From: Lachnospiraceae bacterium
Lineage (GTDB): Bacteria; Bacillota; Clostridia; Lachnospirales; Lachnospiraceae
Length of the DNA: 38,541 bases
Direction of reading: 5' to 3'
NCBI GenBank assembly: GCA_017552715.1
Contig: JAFZOW010000094.1
Coordinates: forward strand, 1-38,541
Part shown: piece by piece, positions 1 to 7,603 of the stretch
Numbering within the stretch: the stretch's first letter is position 1
How the letters are laid out: each line of letters begins with the position of its first letter
Made by a program: the position numbers and the translations under genes
Notes under the pieces: model-generated
The model's input: the letters and a program-made list of their open reading frames with translations, nothing else
Database searches by the model: none
Told to the model about the DNA's origin: nothing

Positions 1-11
1 GTCGCCTGTAA

Positions 12-104
12 GGAAGACCGTGTGAAGATGCGCAGCCCTGGAGAGAGTCCGCAGACTCGCGGACGCATTTGGTAGGGCAGGCACGAGACGGCAGGGATGC
101 CGTC
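12..104. repeat. 93-bp direct repeat, copy 1 (two hairpins)
   Basis: This stretch matches 157-249 over 93 bp with only four differences, all transitions (19/164, 29/174, 38/183, 75/220). It contains a 6-bp hairpin, GTCCGC/GCGGAC at 47-64, and a 7-bp hairpin, GACGGCA/TGCCGTC at 87-104, closed by a GGGA loop of the GNRA type. All four differences lie outside the two stems, which is what a conserved structured RNA or protein-binding element would show. The family was not recognised and the transcribed strand is unknown. Confidence 0.75.
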
Positions 105-156
105 TTCGCCGACAAGTTCGATTTCTGAGCCTGCGGCGGATTCTTGCTGCCGGTCG

Positions 157-249
157 GGAAGACTGTGTGAAGACGCGCAGCCTTGGAGAGAGTCCGCAGA
201 CTCGCGGACGCATTTGGTAAGGCAGGCACGAGACGGCAGGGATGCCGTC
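157..249. repeat. 93-bp direct repeat, copy 2 (two hairpins)
   Basis: Second copy of the element at 12-104, offset by 145 bp. Both hairpins are intact (192-209 and 232-249). Sequences flanking the two copies are not alike, so this is not a simple tandem array of 145-bp units; only the 93-bp module is duplicated. Confidence 0.75.
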
Positions 250-412
250 GAGAGGGAGGGCCGGTGCATGGATGCAGCGTCCCGACCGCTGCCGGACAGA
301 AGCATTTTTTGGTATGCGGCCGCATGAGACTGCGAGACGAACGGAACGGCGGAGCGTATGCACACGGCTTACCGACCGGTCTACAAAGTCATTCTGCCTC
401 GGAATCCAATGG

Positions 413-441
413 TTGACATATATATTATGTCGTGATAAAAT
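413..441 (+). promoter_or_regulatory. Sigma-A promoter of rpsO
   Basis: TTGACA at 413-418, a 17-bp spacer, and TAAAAT at 436-441. The predicted transcript has a leader of about 90 nt before rpsO. Confidence 0.85.
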
Positions 442-465
442 ATCGTCTGTTGTGTTATTGACTGC

Positions 466-497
466 GTCTGAGCTTTCGGACACTCCGACCGATGTCC
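466..497 (+). promoter_or_regulatory. Possible rpsO leader switch (two exclusive hairpins)
   Basis: In the rpsO leader, a 6-bp hairpin (466-481, loop GCTT) and a 5-bp hairpin (GGACA 478-482 with TGTCC 493-497) share the bases 478-481, so they cannot form together. S15 is known in several bacteria to bind its own leader and repress translation through alternative structures. That this leader works the same way is inference. Confidence 0.35.
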
Positions 498-536
498 CGG
501 ATGCAGCCCAAACAGTAAATAAGGAGGAAAAAGAAT

Positions 537-803
537 ATGATCTCTGCAGAGAAGAAGCAGGCAATCATGAAGGAGTATGCCCGCAGTGAGGGCGACACCG
601 GTTCACCCGAGGTACAGGTAGCAGTGCTCAGTGCCCGTATCGAAGAGCTTACGGCACACTTGAAGGAGCATCCCCTGGATCACCACAGCCGCCGCGGTAT
701 GTACATGCTGATCGGTAAACGGCGCGGTCTCCTGAACTACCTGATGGAAAAGGATATCGAAAGATATCGTGCTCTGATCGAGAAGCTGGGGCTTCGTAAG
801 TAA
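537..803 (+). CDS. rpsO: 30S ribosomal protein S15
   Basis: Primary 16S rRNA-binding protein of the 30S platform; it binds the three-way junction of helices 20-22 and starts assembly of the central domain. The 88-residue product has the full family length and its hallmarks: the [12 protein letters not shown] stretch near residues 19-30, the DHHSRRGM loop near residues 48-55, and the [12 protein letters not shown] helix near residues 57-68. The start at 537 follows a strong AAGGAGG site about 10 bp upstream. It has its own promoter and a hairpin terminator immediately downstream. The rpsO-pnp order is conserved across many bacteria. Identification is very secure. Confidence 0.98.
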   Translation: MISAEKKQAIMKEYARSEGDTGSPEVQVAVLSARIEELTAHLKEHPLDHHSRRGMYMLIGKRRGLLNYLMEKDIERYRALIEKLGLRK

Positions 804-813
804 GAAAAGAAGG

Positions 814-850
814 ACGGACGCAGGGCGGCAACGTTCTGTGTCCGTTTTTA
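814..850 (+). terminator. Terminator after rpsO
   Basis: A 10-bp stem (814-823 with 836-845, one G-T pair) is followed by TTTTT. It lies 11 bp after the rpsO stop and probably limits, rather than abolishes, readthrough into pnp. Confidence 0.75.
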
Positions 851-884
851 CTTTTACAGCCAAAGGAAAGATCGTCAGCGAGAC

Positions 885-925
885 CACTGAAGAACGCTGC
901 GTGAGGCAGTGCTGTTCAGTGTTTT
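885..925 (+). terminator. Imperfect hairpin followed by T4 in pnp leader, possible attenuator
   Basis: CACTGA at 885-890 pairs with TCAGTG at 916-921, and inner segments pair around GCTGC/GCAGT. A short TTTT run follows. This may be a second attenuator between rpsO and pnp, or an RNase III-type processing hairpin like the one upstream of pnp in E. coli. No independent promoter for pnp was evident. Confidence 0.4.
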
Positions 926-961
926 CGGGACCTTCTTTCCGGAGGTGGCAACCATTCACAA

Positions 962-992
962 GGCCGAAAGGCCGGTATGTTGGCGAAAGCCA
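962..992 (+). promoter_or_regulatory. Two GAAA-loop hairpins just before pnp
   Basis: Two near-identical 12-nt hairpins lie back to back: GGCC-GAAA-GGCC at 962-973 and TGGC-GAAA-GCCA at 981-992. The second ends at the ribosome site of pnp. PNPase autoregulates through its leader in well-studied bacteria; a similar role here is inference. Confidence 0.5.
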
Positions 993-1007
993 GGAAAGAG
1001 AGGCAAT

Positions 1008-3104
1008 ATGTACAAGACATACAGTATTGAGATCGGCGGACGTACGCTCTCCGTGGATATCGGCAGGGTATCCGCGCAGGCCAGCGGCGCCGCATTCATG
1101 CACTACGGCACCACCACGGTGCTGTCCACGGCAACGGCTTCCGAAAAGCCCAGGGACGGGATCGATTTCTTCCCCCTTTCCGTGGAGTATGAAGAGAAGA
1201 TGTATTCCGTGGGAAAGATCCCCGGAGGCTTTAACAAGCGTGAGGGTAAGGCCAGCGAGAACGCAGTGCTGACCAGCCGTGTCATCGACCGCCCCATGCG
1301 TCCGCTGTTCCCTAAGGATTATCGTAACGATGTGACCCTGGACAATCTGGTAATGAGCGTGGATCCGGAGTGCCGTCCCGAGCTGGTGGCAATGCTGGGC
1401 AGCGCTATCGCTACCTGCATTTCCGATATCCCCTTTGACGGCCCCTGCGCCATGACCCAGATCGGCATGGTGGACGGAGAACTGATCGTGAACCCTTCCC
1501 AGAAGCAGTGGAAGGAAGGGGATCTGAAGCTTACGGTGGCATCCACCGCCCAGAAGGTGATCATGATCGAAGCAGGTGCCAATGAGGTACCCGAGAGCAA
1601 GATGCTGGAAGCTATCTACAAGGCTCATGACATCAACCAGGAGATCATCGCCTGGATCAATAAGATCGTTGAGGAAGTAGGCAAGCCCAAGCACAGCTAT
1701 GAAAGCTGCGCCATCCCCGAGGAGCTCTTCGCAAAGATGAAGGAGATCGTTCCTCCCGAGGAGATGGAAGTTGCGGTATTCACCGATGAGAAGCAGAAGA
1801 GAGAGGCCAATATCTCCGAGATCCGCGGCAAGCTGGAAGAAGCTCTGGCGGATAACGAGGAGTGGCTTGCCATTCTCGGTGAGGCTCTGTACCAGTACGA
1901 GAAGAAGACGGTTCGTAAGATGATCCTGAAGGATCACAAGCGTCCTGACGGCCGCGAGATCACCCAGATCCGTAAGCTGGCTGCAGAGGTGGATATCATC
2001 CCCCGTGTACACGGTTCCGCCATGTTTACCCGCGGACAGACCCAGATCTGCAACGTGACGACCCTTGCACCTTTGAGCGAAGCTCAGAAGGTGGACGGCC
2101 TGGATGACAACGTAAAGACGAAGCGTTACATCCATCACTACAATTTTCCTTCCTATTCCGTAGGTGAGACCAAGGTCAGCCGCGGTCCCGGAAGACGTGA
2201 GATCGGCCATGGTGCTCTGGCGGAGCGTGCTCTGCTGCCCGTGCTGCCCAGCGAGGAAGAGTTCCCTTATGCGATCCGTACCGTAAGTGAGACCTTTGAG
2301 TCCAACGGTTCTACGTCCATGGCAAGCACCTGCGCATCCTGCATGTCCCTGATGGCTGCAGGCGTACCCATCAAGAAGATGGTGGCAGGTATCTCCTGCG
2401 GTCTTGTGACCGGCGAGACGGATGATGATTTTGTACTGCTCACGGATATCCAGGGTCTGGAGGACTTCTTCGGCGATATGGACTTCAAGGTGACCGGTAC
2501 CAAGGACGGCATCACTGCCATCCAGATGGATATCAAGATCCATGGCCTTACCCGTCCCATCGTGGAAGGCGCCATCGCACGCTGCCGTGATGCAAGACTC
2601 TTCATCATGGAGAACTGCATGAAGCCGGCTATTGCCGAGCCCAGGACCAGCGTGAACGAGTTCGCTCCCAAGATCATCCAGATCACCATCGATTCCGAGA
2701 AGATCGGTGATGTGGTGGGTCAGCGCGGCAAGACCATCAACGAGATCATTGCCCGTACCGGCTGCAAGATCGATATCACGGATGACGGTGCGGTAAGCGT
2801 ATGCGGTACCGATCCCGTAGCCATGGAGCAGGCCGTGAAGATGATCGAGATGATCGTGACCGAGTTTGAAGAGGGTCAGATCTTTACCGGTAAGGTAGTG
2901 AGCATCAAGGACTTCGGTGCTTTTGTGGAGTTCGCTCCCGGTAAGGAAGGCATGGTACATATTTCCCGTATCGCCAGCCGCCGTATCGATAAGGTTGAGG
3001 ATGAGCTGAGCCTCGGGGATGAGGTACGCGTGATCTGCCTGGGCAAGGATCCCAAGAATCCGGGCCGCTTTACCTTCTCCATCAAGGATTGCCCGGAAGC
3101 GTAA
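1008..3104 (+). CDS. pnp: Polyribonucleotide nucleotidyltransferase (PNPase)
   Basis: Trimeric 3'-5' phosphorolytic exoribonuclease of the RNA degradosome; it releases nucleoside diphosphates from RNA. The 698-residue product has the full domain order: a first RNase PH-like domain (about 1-230), a helical linker, a second catalytic RNase PH domain (about 310-540, with the RGQTQ and GPGRREIGHG motifs), a KH domain (DSEKIGDVVGQRGKTINEII, about 560-615) and an S1 domain (FTGKVVSIKDFGAFVEF onward, about 625-695). An upstream in-frame start at 909 would add 33 residues with no family similarity. The ATG at 1008, behind a GA-rich ribosome site and giving MYKTYSIEIGG, is the natural start. Downstream comes a structured RNA, then efp. 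Confidence 0.97.
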   Translation: MYKTYSIEIGGRTLSVDIGRVSAQASGAAFMHYGTTTVLSTATASEKPRDGIDFFPLSVEYEEKMYSVGKIPGGFNKREGKASENAVLTSRVIDRPMRPLFPKDYRNDVTLDNLVMSVDPECRPELVAMLGSAIATCISDIPFDGPCAMTQIGMVDGELIVNPSQKQWKEGDLKLTVASTAQKVIMIEAGANEVPESKMLEAIYKAHDINQEIIAWINKIVEEVGKPKHSYESCAIPEELFAKMKEIVPPEEMEVAVFTDEKQKREANISEIRGKLEEALADNEEWLAILGEALYQYEKKTVRKMILKDHKRPDGREITQIRKLAAEVDIIPRVHGSAMFTRGQTQICNVTTLAPLSEAQKVDGLDDNVKTKRYIHHYNFPSYSVGETKVSRGPGRREIGHGALAERALLPVLPSEEEFPYAIRTVSETFESNGSTSMASTCASCMSLMAAGVPIKKMVAGISCGLVTGETDDDFVLLTDIQGLEDFFGDMDFKVTGTKDGITAIQMDIKIHGLTRPIVEGAIARCRDARLFIMENCMKPAIAEPRTSVNEFAPKIIQITIDSEKIGDVVGQRGKTINEIIARTGCKIDITDDGAVSVCGTDPVAMEQAVKMIEMIVTEFEEGQIFTGKVVSIKDFGAFVEFAPGKEGMVHISRIASRRIDKVEDELSLGDEVRVICLGKDPKNPGRFTFSIKDCPEA

Positions 3105-3114
3105 GAGTATATTT

Positions 3115-3349
3115 ACGGCCCGACAGCATGTATTCAATGCGAGGACCGTATCGAGCCGTCGGTGCTTGGCGAAGTTTTCTTGAGCCTAGCACCGCTACGA
3201 GCCTGCCACGAGGAGGGGCCCGATGCCTGGAGCACTTGAGGGGTCCCCACGTATGTGGGGAGAAGTGCGACCGCTTAGGCAGCGGGAAGATCCTGTGGCG
3301 AGATCCGTGCGCGAGCTGAGTCCGAGCATGAATACATGTGACGGGCCGT
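3115..3349 (+). ncRNA. Structured non-coding RNA of unidentified family, about 235 nt
   Basis: The ends close on themselves: 3115-3122 pairs with 3342-3349 (8 bp) and 3127-3135 with 3330-3338 (9 bp), continued by GGAC 3143-3146 with GTCC 3320-3323. Inside are an 11-bp hairpin with one mismatch (3160-3170 with 3184-3194), a two-part hairpin (GCACTT 3232-3237 with AAGTGC 3263-3268, enclosing CCCCAC-GTAT-GTGGGG 3245-3260), and a possible long-range CTGCC 3203-3207 with GGCAG 3278-3282. This is a multibranched fold with a long closing stem, not a terminator or an ORF. It lacks the conserved motifs of RNase P, tmRNA, SRP RNA and T-box leaders. The raiA-motif RNA of Firmicutes is a candidate by size and architecture only; I could not verify its consensus. 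The strand is chosen because pnp and efp read that way. Confidence 0.7.
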
Positions 3350-3403
3350 GTGAATAAACTCATGCGCTGTATAAAAATATGAACGGCCGATCAAAAAAAT
3401 AGC

Positions 3404-3432
3404 TTGCCTTTTTTATAACAGTAGTATATAAT
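3404..3432 (+). promoter_or_regulatory. Sigma-A promoter of efp
   Basis: TTGCCT at 3404-3409, a 17-bp spacer, and a perfect TATAAT at 3427-3432, about 48 bp before the efp start. This shows that efp is transcribed separately from the RNA upstream. Confidence 0.88.
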
Positions 3433-3479
3433 AGCCGAGTATTGTCGATGAAAAAGAATATTGCCAGGAGGAGAGGACG

Positions 3480-4037
3480 ATGATTTCTGCAGGGGATTTC
3501 AGAAACGGCATGACCATCGAGCTGGATAACAGTGTATACCAGATCATTGAATTTCAGCATGTAAAGCCGGGCAAGGGTGCTGCCTTTGTCCGTACCAAGT
3601 TAAAGGATGTCAAGAACGGGGGTGTGGTGGAAAAGACTTTCCGTCCCACTGAGAAATGCCCGCAGGCGCGCATCGACCGTAAGGAGATGCAGTACCTCTA
3701 CTCCGATGGAGATCTTTATAACTTCATGGATACCGAGAGCTATGAGCAGATCGCTCTGAACGCCGATACCATCGGTGATGCCCTTAAGTTCGTGAAGGAA
3801 AACGAGATGGTGAAGGTATGTTCCCATAACGGCAATGTGTTTGCCATTGAGCCGCCCCTTTTTGTGGAGCTGGAGATCACGGACACAGAGCCCGGCTTCA
3901 AGGGAGATACCGCTACCGGCGCATCCAAGCCTGCTACGGTTGAGACCGGCGCAGTTGTTCAGGTGCCCCTTTTTGTGGATAACGGCGATAAGATCAAGAT
4001 CGATACAAGAACCGGTGAGTATTTAAGCCGCGTCTGA
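3480..4037 (+). CDS. efp: Translation elongation factor P
   Basis: EF-P binds between the ribosomal P and E sites and rescues ribosomes stalled on polyproline stretches. The 185 residues match the usual family length and contain the N-terminal KOW-like domain (1-65) followed by two OB domains. The [10 protein letters not shown] loop near residues 29-38 carries the conserved lysine that is modified in many bacteria. The C-terminal signature region ([23 protein letters not shown]) is intact. The start follows an AGGAGG-type site. It stands alone between its own promoter and a strong terminator. Confidence 0.97.
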   Translation: MISAGDFRNGMTIELDNSVYQIIEFQHVKPGKGAAFVRTKLKDVKNGGVVEKTFRPTEKCPQARIDRKEMQYLYSDGDLYNFMDTESYEQIALNADTIGDALKFVKENEMVKVCSHNGNVFAIEPPLFVELEITDTEPGFKGDTATGASKPATVETGAVVQVPLFVDNGDKIKIDTRTGEYLSRV

Positions 4038-4080
4038 TCCGTCATCCGAGACCCCGTTCGGGGGATCCAATGAACCTTAT

Positions 4081-4116
4081 GAGACAAAGGAATCTGATTT
4101 CCTTTGTCTCTTTTTC
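4081..4116 (+). terminator. Terminator after efp
   Basis: A 12-bp stem formed by GAGACAAAGGAA and TTCCTTTGTCTC (4081-4110) is followed by a run of five T. A small CCCC/GGGG hairpin lies just before it (about 4050-4065). Confidence 0.92.
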
Positions 4117-4157
4117 TTTTCTGTTTCGGAAAAAACACATTTGGAGGATGATCACAG

Positions 4158-5156
4158 ATGGAAATGAATGAATTTCAGAAGAAAGTCGAAAAAGCCATGA
4201 AGGAGTATGCCGGGGAGGACAGGATACTGAATTTTACCCGCGTACGAAAGAATAACGGGATATTGCTGACGGGAGTTTCCTGCTTTGCCGCAGGAAGCAA
4301 TATCACTCCCACGGTGTATCTGGAGGAATACCTGGAACGTTATAATGAAGGGGAGACCTTCGGTTCTGTGATGCGCAGGATCATACAGACCCTGGAGCAG
4401 AGCAGTATGCAGACCGGATTTGATGTGGATGATTTTCAGCTCTGGGAGAACGCAAAGGACAGGATAGCCTATAAGCTGATCAATGCGGATAAGAACCGGG
4501 AGCTGTTGGATGAGGTACCGCATATAAAGCTCATGGACCTGGCGCTGGTCTTTTACTACCTTTTGGGGGAGGAAAGCTTCGGACACGCCACGATACTGAT
4601 CTATAAGAGCCACATGGAGCACTGGGGGGTAAGCGCGGAGGAACTGTACGCCTGCGCCCACAGTAACACGAGACGGCTCCTTCCCGAAGCCTTGCAGGAT
4701 ATGGCGGAACTGATGCGTGAGATCTTCCTGGAGGATGTGAAGAGGAAACTGAAGGAAAAAGGGGAGGAGGACGGCGAGGAACTGCGCTGTGCCGATATGC
4801 TGGCGGACGAGATGCTGAAGGTGGCTATGGACGGCAGGGAGGATATACCCATGTATGTCCTGAGCAACAGGACCCGCTACTTCGGGGCGGCTGCCTTATT
4901 ATATCCCGGCGTGCTAAGGGATTTCGCCGAGCAGCTGGGCCGGGATCTGTATATCCTCCCTTCCTCCGTTCATGAGGTGATCCTGCTTCCGGATGACGGG
5001 CTGGAGGAGCCCGGGAGGCTTAACGAGATGGTGCGGGAAGTGAACGCCACCCAGGTACCGGCAGAGGAGATACTCTCGGACCGGGTATACTATTACGACA
5101 GGCGGAAGGATGAGCTCAGGCCGGTCGAGCAGGATGTGCTGGCAGATGCGCTCTGA
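4158..5156 (+). CDS. DUF5688 family protein, function unknown
   Basis: A 332-residue soluble protein with no signal peptide or membrane segment. The C-terminal part, with the pattern MYVLSNRTRYFGAAALLYPG and then LYILPSSVHEVILLPD, is characteristic of the DUF5688 proteins that occur in many copies in Lachnospiraceae genomes. The N-terminal half is helical, with a predicted coiled segment around residues 185-215 (LEDVKRKLKEKGEED). The start at 4158 is preceded by TGGAGG. It is monocistronic: the efp terminator lies upstream, and a hairpin without a T-tract (GGGGGAT 5191-5197 with ATCCCCC 5207-5213) lies downstream. The family has no established biochemical role; assignment rests on recalled sequence pattern. 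Confidence 0.75.
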   Translation: MEMNEFQKKVEKAMKEYAGEDRILNFTRVRKNNGILLTGVSCFAAGSNITPTVYLEEYLERYNEGETFGSVMRRIIQTLEQSSMQTGFDVDDFQLWENAKDRIAYKLINADKNRELLDEVPHIKLMDLALVFYYLLGEESFGHATILIYKSHMEHWGVSAEELYACAHSNTRRLLPEALQDMAELMREIFLEDVKRKLKEKGEEDGEELRCADMLADEMLKVAMDGREDIPMYVLSNRTRYFGAAALLYPGVLRDFAEQLGRDLYILPSSVHEVILLPDDGLEEPGRLNEMVREVNATQVPAEEILSDRVYYYDRRKDELRPVEQDVLADAL

Positions 5157-5261
5157 GACCGGAAGATATTGGGTACGACCGGGGCGGAACGGGGGATGTT
5201 TCTTTGATCCCCCGCGGCCTTCGGGAGCCTGATACGGCAGAGCGGCAAGATGATAAAAAAC

Positions 5262-5290
5262 TGGACAAACAAGAGAACTTATGTTAATAT
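5262..5290 (+). promoter_or_regulatory. Promoter of tRNA-Arg and probably the following gene
   Basis: TGGACA at 5262-5267, a 17-bp spacer, and TAATAT at 5285-5290, about 10 bp upstream of the tRNA. No other promoter is visible between the tRNA and the gene at 5395. Confidence 0.7.
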
Positions 5291-5300
5291 ACAAAAGCAT

Positions 5301-5372
5301 GCACTCGTAGTCTAATGGATAGAATGATGGCCTCCGACGCCATTGATGCAGGTTCGATCCCTGCCGGGTGCA
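5301..5372 (+). tRNA. tRNA-Arg (anticodon CCG)
   Basis: A complete cloverleaf. The acceptor stem GCACTCG pairs with CGGGTGC, including one T-G pair. The anticodon loop CTCCGAC gives anticodon CCG, reading CGG. The T-arm is GCAGG-TTCGATC-CCTGC. A discriminator A ends the gene at 5372, and CCA is not encoded. The next gene starts only 22 bp later, with a short T run between them. Confidence 0.93.
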
Positions 5373-5394
5373 TCTTTTTAGTGGAGAAAAAAAC

Positions 5395-7512
5395 ATGAGC
5401 AGGAAGAGAAAGAAAAACTATTCCCAGAACAATCAATCCAATAAGCCCCAGGGGGCGGGAAATGCCGCTGAGCAGGTAAAGGAAGAAGCGATAGCGGAAC
5501 CTGCCGGGGATAAGCCGCAGGAAGAAGCCGTGGAAAAAGCCACGTCTGTATCCGAAGAGAAAGCGCCTGCGGTAGATGAAGAAAAGGTACAGGAGGCTGT
5601 GACTGATGCTCCTGCGGCTGCACCCGAAGCCGAGGAGACGGCCGGGCCGGAGGAAGCCTTAGCCGGTGAAAGTGTACTGGCGGCAACCGCACCGCTTCCC
5701 GCAGAGTTAAGAACGGTCTCTGCGCCCCTTATGCAGCCGGCTGAAGAAATCCCTGCTCCCGCGGAGTTTTTGCAGGAGCATGTACCGGCGGATCTGCCCC
5801 CTGCTTCGCAGGAGATCTATCAGGATACGGTTTCTGCTGCGGAGGAGAGTATTACGGGCCTGGGCTATACCCGGCCGGGGGACAGGACCGAAAGACTGCA
5901 TCGAGGAAAGCTGAATGCAGCGCTGGATGCCCTTGGGAATCCCGAGAGGGCTGCCGGCAGGGAGGAAGAAGTCCGTATCGGCATCACTGCCCGGAAGGCC
6001 GGACTTCTGTCCGAGATCACCCAGGAACTGAGTGAGGGGATCCCGGATGACCCCGTGCCCATGGACCTGGATGCGGAAGATGACGATGATCTGTTCTTCC
6101 TGAATGCGGAAAAGCCTGCTGCTCCGGTAAAAGAAGAAGCACCGAAGCAGAAGGAGAAGAATCATAAGAAGAGCAGCGCTCCTGCCCGCGAACGTAATAA
6201 GGAAAGCAAGGCCGGAAAGACCGAGCGCAAGGCCCAGACAAGCGATATCGCCCGCTGGTTTTCCGAGAACCGAAGCTTTGTCATCGGTGTCGGGGTTCTG
6301 TTTGCGGCCAGTATCATACTGCTGGTGGTCGTAGGTGTGGTAACAAAACAGAAACGTACTACCGAGGCGGAGCAGAGTGTGTCAGTGGATAAAGTGTTCA
6401 GCAGCCCGGACGGCGGCGGAAGCCTCATCGAAGTACCTGCGGATCCCCTTACGGAAAGCGAGGATGAGGAGCTCAAGACCCTGATCTCGGCTTATTTCAA
6501 AGCCAGGGAGAGCGATGATATCGAAAGCTATAAGAAGCTTCGCAGTTACACCGATTCCCTGGAAGAGGCCAAGCTTGAGTCGAAGAGCGAGTATATCGAA
6601 GGCTACCGTAATCTGAAGCTGTATACAAAGCCCGGGCCTTACGAGGATTCAAGCATGGTCTATGTGGCTTATGATCTGAAGCTCAGGGAATTTGACCAGA
6701 CCATGCCCGCCGTGGAGACCCTGGTGGTCTGCCGCAAGGAGGGTACGGAGGAAGCTCCCGGGGAGCTGTATGTGTATACCGGCGGCTTTGATGAGAGCGT
6801 AGTGGAGTATATCCGTGCCGTGACCGCACAGGATGATGTGGTGGATCTCTTTAAGCGTGTGGACGCCGCATATAAAGAGATCATGGACAGCAATCCGGAA
6901 TATTCGGAGTATATGGCATCCTTAAAGCAGCTGATCCGGGACGGCGTGAGCGAAAGACTTGCAGCAGCAGCCACGGGACAGACTACGGATAAGGATGATG
7001 CGGACCCGGCTGCCGAGACCGATCCGGAAGACGCCGAAGCTAAGACGGATACCGAAGAAGGAAAGGAAGAAGACGGCGAAGAGGGGAAGGAAGAAGACAA
7101 GGCCGACAATAAGAAGGAGTTTGAGGTTGAGGTGACGGATTATGTGAATGTCCGTGCCTCCGACAGCGAAAATGCCGACCGTATCGGAAACGTGGGGCCT
7201 GGAACCCGTCTGAAATGCAAGGAACAGCTGGCCAACGGCTGGAGCCATGTGATCTATGAGGAAAAGGACGCCTATATCAAGTCCGATTATCTGGTGGTAC
7301 TGAATTCCGGCGACCAGAAGGTGATAGGAAAGGTTACCGTTACGGAAGCTGTAAATATCCGCTCCAGGGCCGGTACGGACTCCCAGGTGCTGGGAACCGC
7401 TTCGGTGGATGCCGAATACGATCTGCTGGAAAAGGATAAAGACGGCTGGACCAAGATCCTTTATGACGGAAGAGAAGCCTATATCAAATCGGATTACGTA
7501 AAGATAAAATAA
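5395..7512 (+). CDS. Single-pass membrane protein with two C-terminal SH3b domains
   Basis: A 705-residue protein. Residues 1-295 form a long, low-complexity, acidic (Glu/Ala/Pro-rich) tail predicted to be cytoplasmic. A transmembrane helix (FVIGVGVLFAASIILLVVVG) lies near 296-318. A roughly 150-residue globular region and an acidic linker follow, then two tandem bacterial SH3 domains near 576-640 and 643-705. Each has the VNVRA/VNIRS and AYIKSDY signatures typical of cell-wall-binding SH3b repeats. With no signal peptidase site, the C-terminal part should face the wall. No catalytic domain was found, so a wall-sensing or scaffold role is inferred. The start at 5395 has GTGGAG upstream; an earlier in-frame start at 5368 would lie within the tRNA. 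It probably shares the tRNA transcript. Confidence 0.82.
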   Translation: MSRKRKKNYSQNNQSNKPQGAGNAAEQVKEEAIAEPAGDKPQEEAVEKATSVSEEKAPAVDEEKVQEAVTDAPAAAPEAEETAGPEEALAGESVLAATAPLPAELRTVSAPLMQPAEEIPAPAEFLQEHVPADLPPASQEIYQDTVSAAEESITGLGYTRPGDRTERLHRGKLNAALDALGNPERAAGREEEVRIGITARKAGLLSEITQELSEGIPDDPVPMDLDAEDDDDLFFLNAEKPAAPVKEEAPKQKEKNHKKSSAPARERNKESKAGKTERKAQTSDIARWFSENRSFVIGVGVLFAASIILLVVVGVVTKQKRTTEAEQSVSVDKVFSSPDGGGSLIEVPADPLTESEDEELKTLISAYFKARESDDIESYKKLRSYTDSLEEAKLESKSEYIEGYRNLKLYTKPGPYEDSSMVYVAYDLKLREFDQTMPAVETLVVCRKEGTEEAPGELYVYTGGFDESVVEYIRAVTAQDDVVDLFKRVDAAYKEIMDSNPEYSEYMASLKQLIRDGVSERLAAAATGQTTDKDDADPAAETDPEDAEAKTDTEEGKEEDGEEGKEEDKADNKKEFEVEVTDYVNVRASDSENADRIGNVGPGTRLKCKEQLANGWSHVIYEEKDAYIKSDYLVVLNSGDQKVIGKVTVTEAVNIRSRAGTDSQVLGTASVDAEYDLLEKDKDGWTKILYDGREAYIKSDYVKIK

Positions 7513-7552
7513 AAGAACGGATATCGGAAAGGGACAGGATCCCGCAGAAGTA

Positions 7553-7596
7553 AAAAAATAACAGGTCGGAAGCAGAAGCTTCCGGCCTGTTTATAT
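7553..7596. terminator. Bidirectional terminator between convergent genes
   Basis: A 13-bp stem with one G-T pair (7561-7573 with 7578-7590) and an AGAA loop. An A-run lies on the left (U-run for the minus-strand transcript) and TTTATATAT on the right. It serves both the SH3b gene and the minus-strand gene ending at 7604. Confidence 0.85.
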
Positions 7597-7603
7597 ATCC
7601 TGC

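Larger units (their letters stand above)
1..412. other. Non-coding region upstream of rpsO
   Basis: No convincing gene is visible. The short open frames overlap each other, lack ribosome sites and have compositions unlike real proteins. The stretch contains the duplicated 93-bp element described separately, plus a further inverted match: CCGGTCGGG near 150-158 against CCCGACCG near 284-291. This could close a larger fold around the second copy. It sits where ribF or truB commonly precede rpsO in Firmicutes, so it may be the space downstream of such an operon, which lies outside the window. Confidence 0.5.

Noticed and set aside
12-249. The repeated element as a CRISPR array
   Set aside because: Only two 93-bp copies, far longer than CRISPR repeats, with no spacer pattern and no cas genes.
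1-416. Short plus-strand open frames (97-327, 183-416, 242-589) in the repeat region
   Set aside because: They overlap in different frames, lack ribosome sites, cross the repeat copies and the rpsO promoter, and resemble no protein.
603-3137. An 844-codon open frame on the minus strand opposite rpsO and pnp
   Set aside because: It is antisense to two well-identified genes, has no ribosome site or family similarity, and is rich in His/Leu/Gly as expected from reverse reading of codon-biased genes.
3115-3349. Structured RNA as RNase P, tmRNA, SRP RNA, T-box or group I/II intron
   Set aside because: The hallmark motifs (RNase P GAGGAAAGUCC, SRP GGAAGG loop, T-box GGGUGG, encoded CCA end, intron domain V) are not present.
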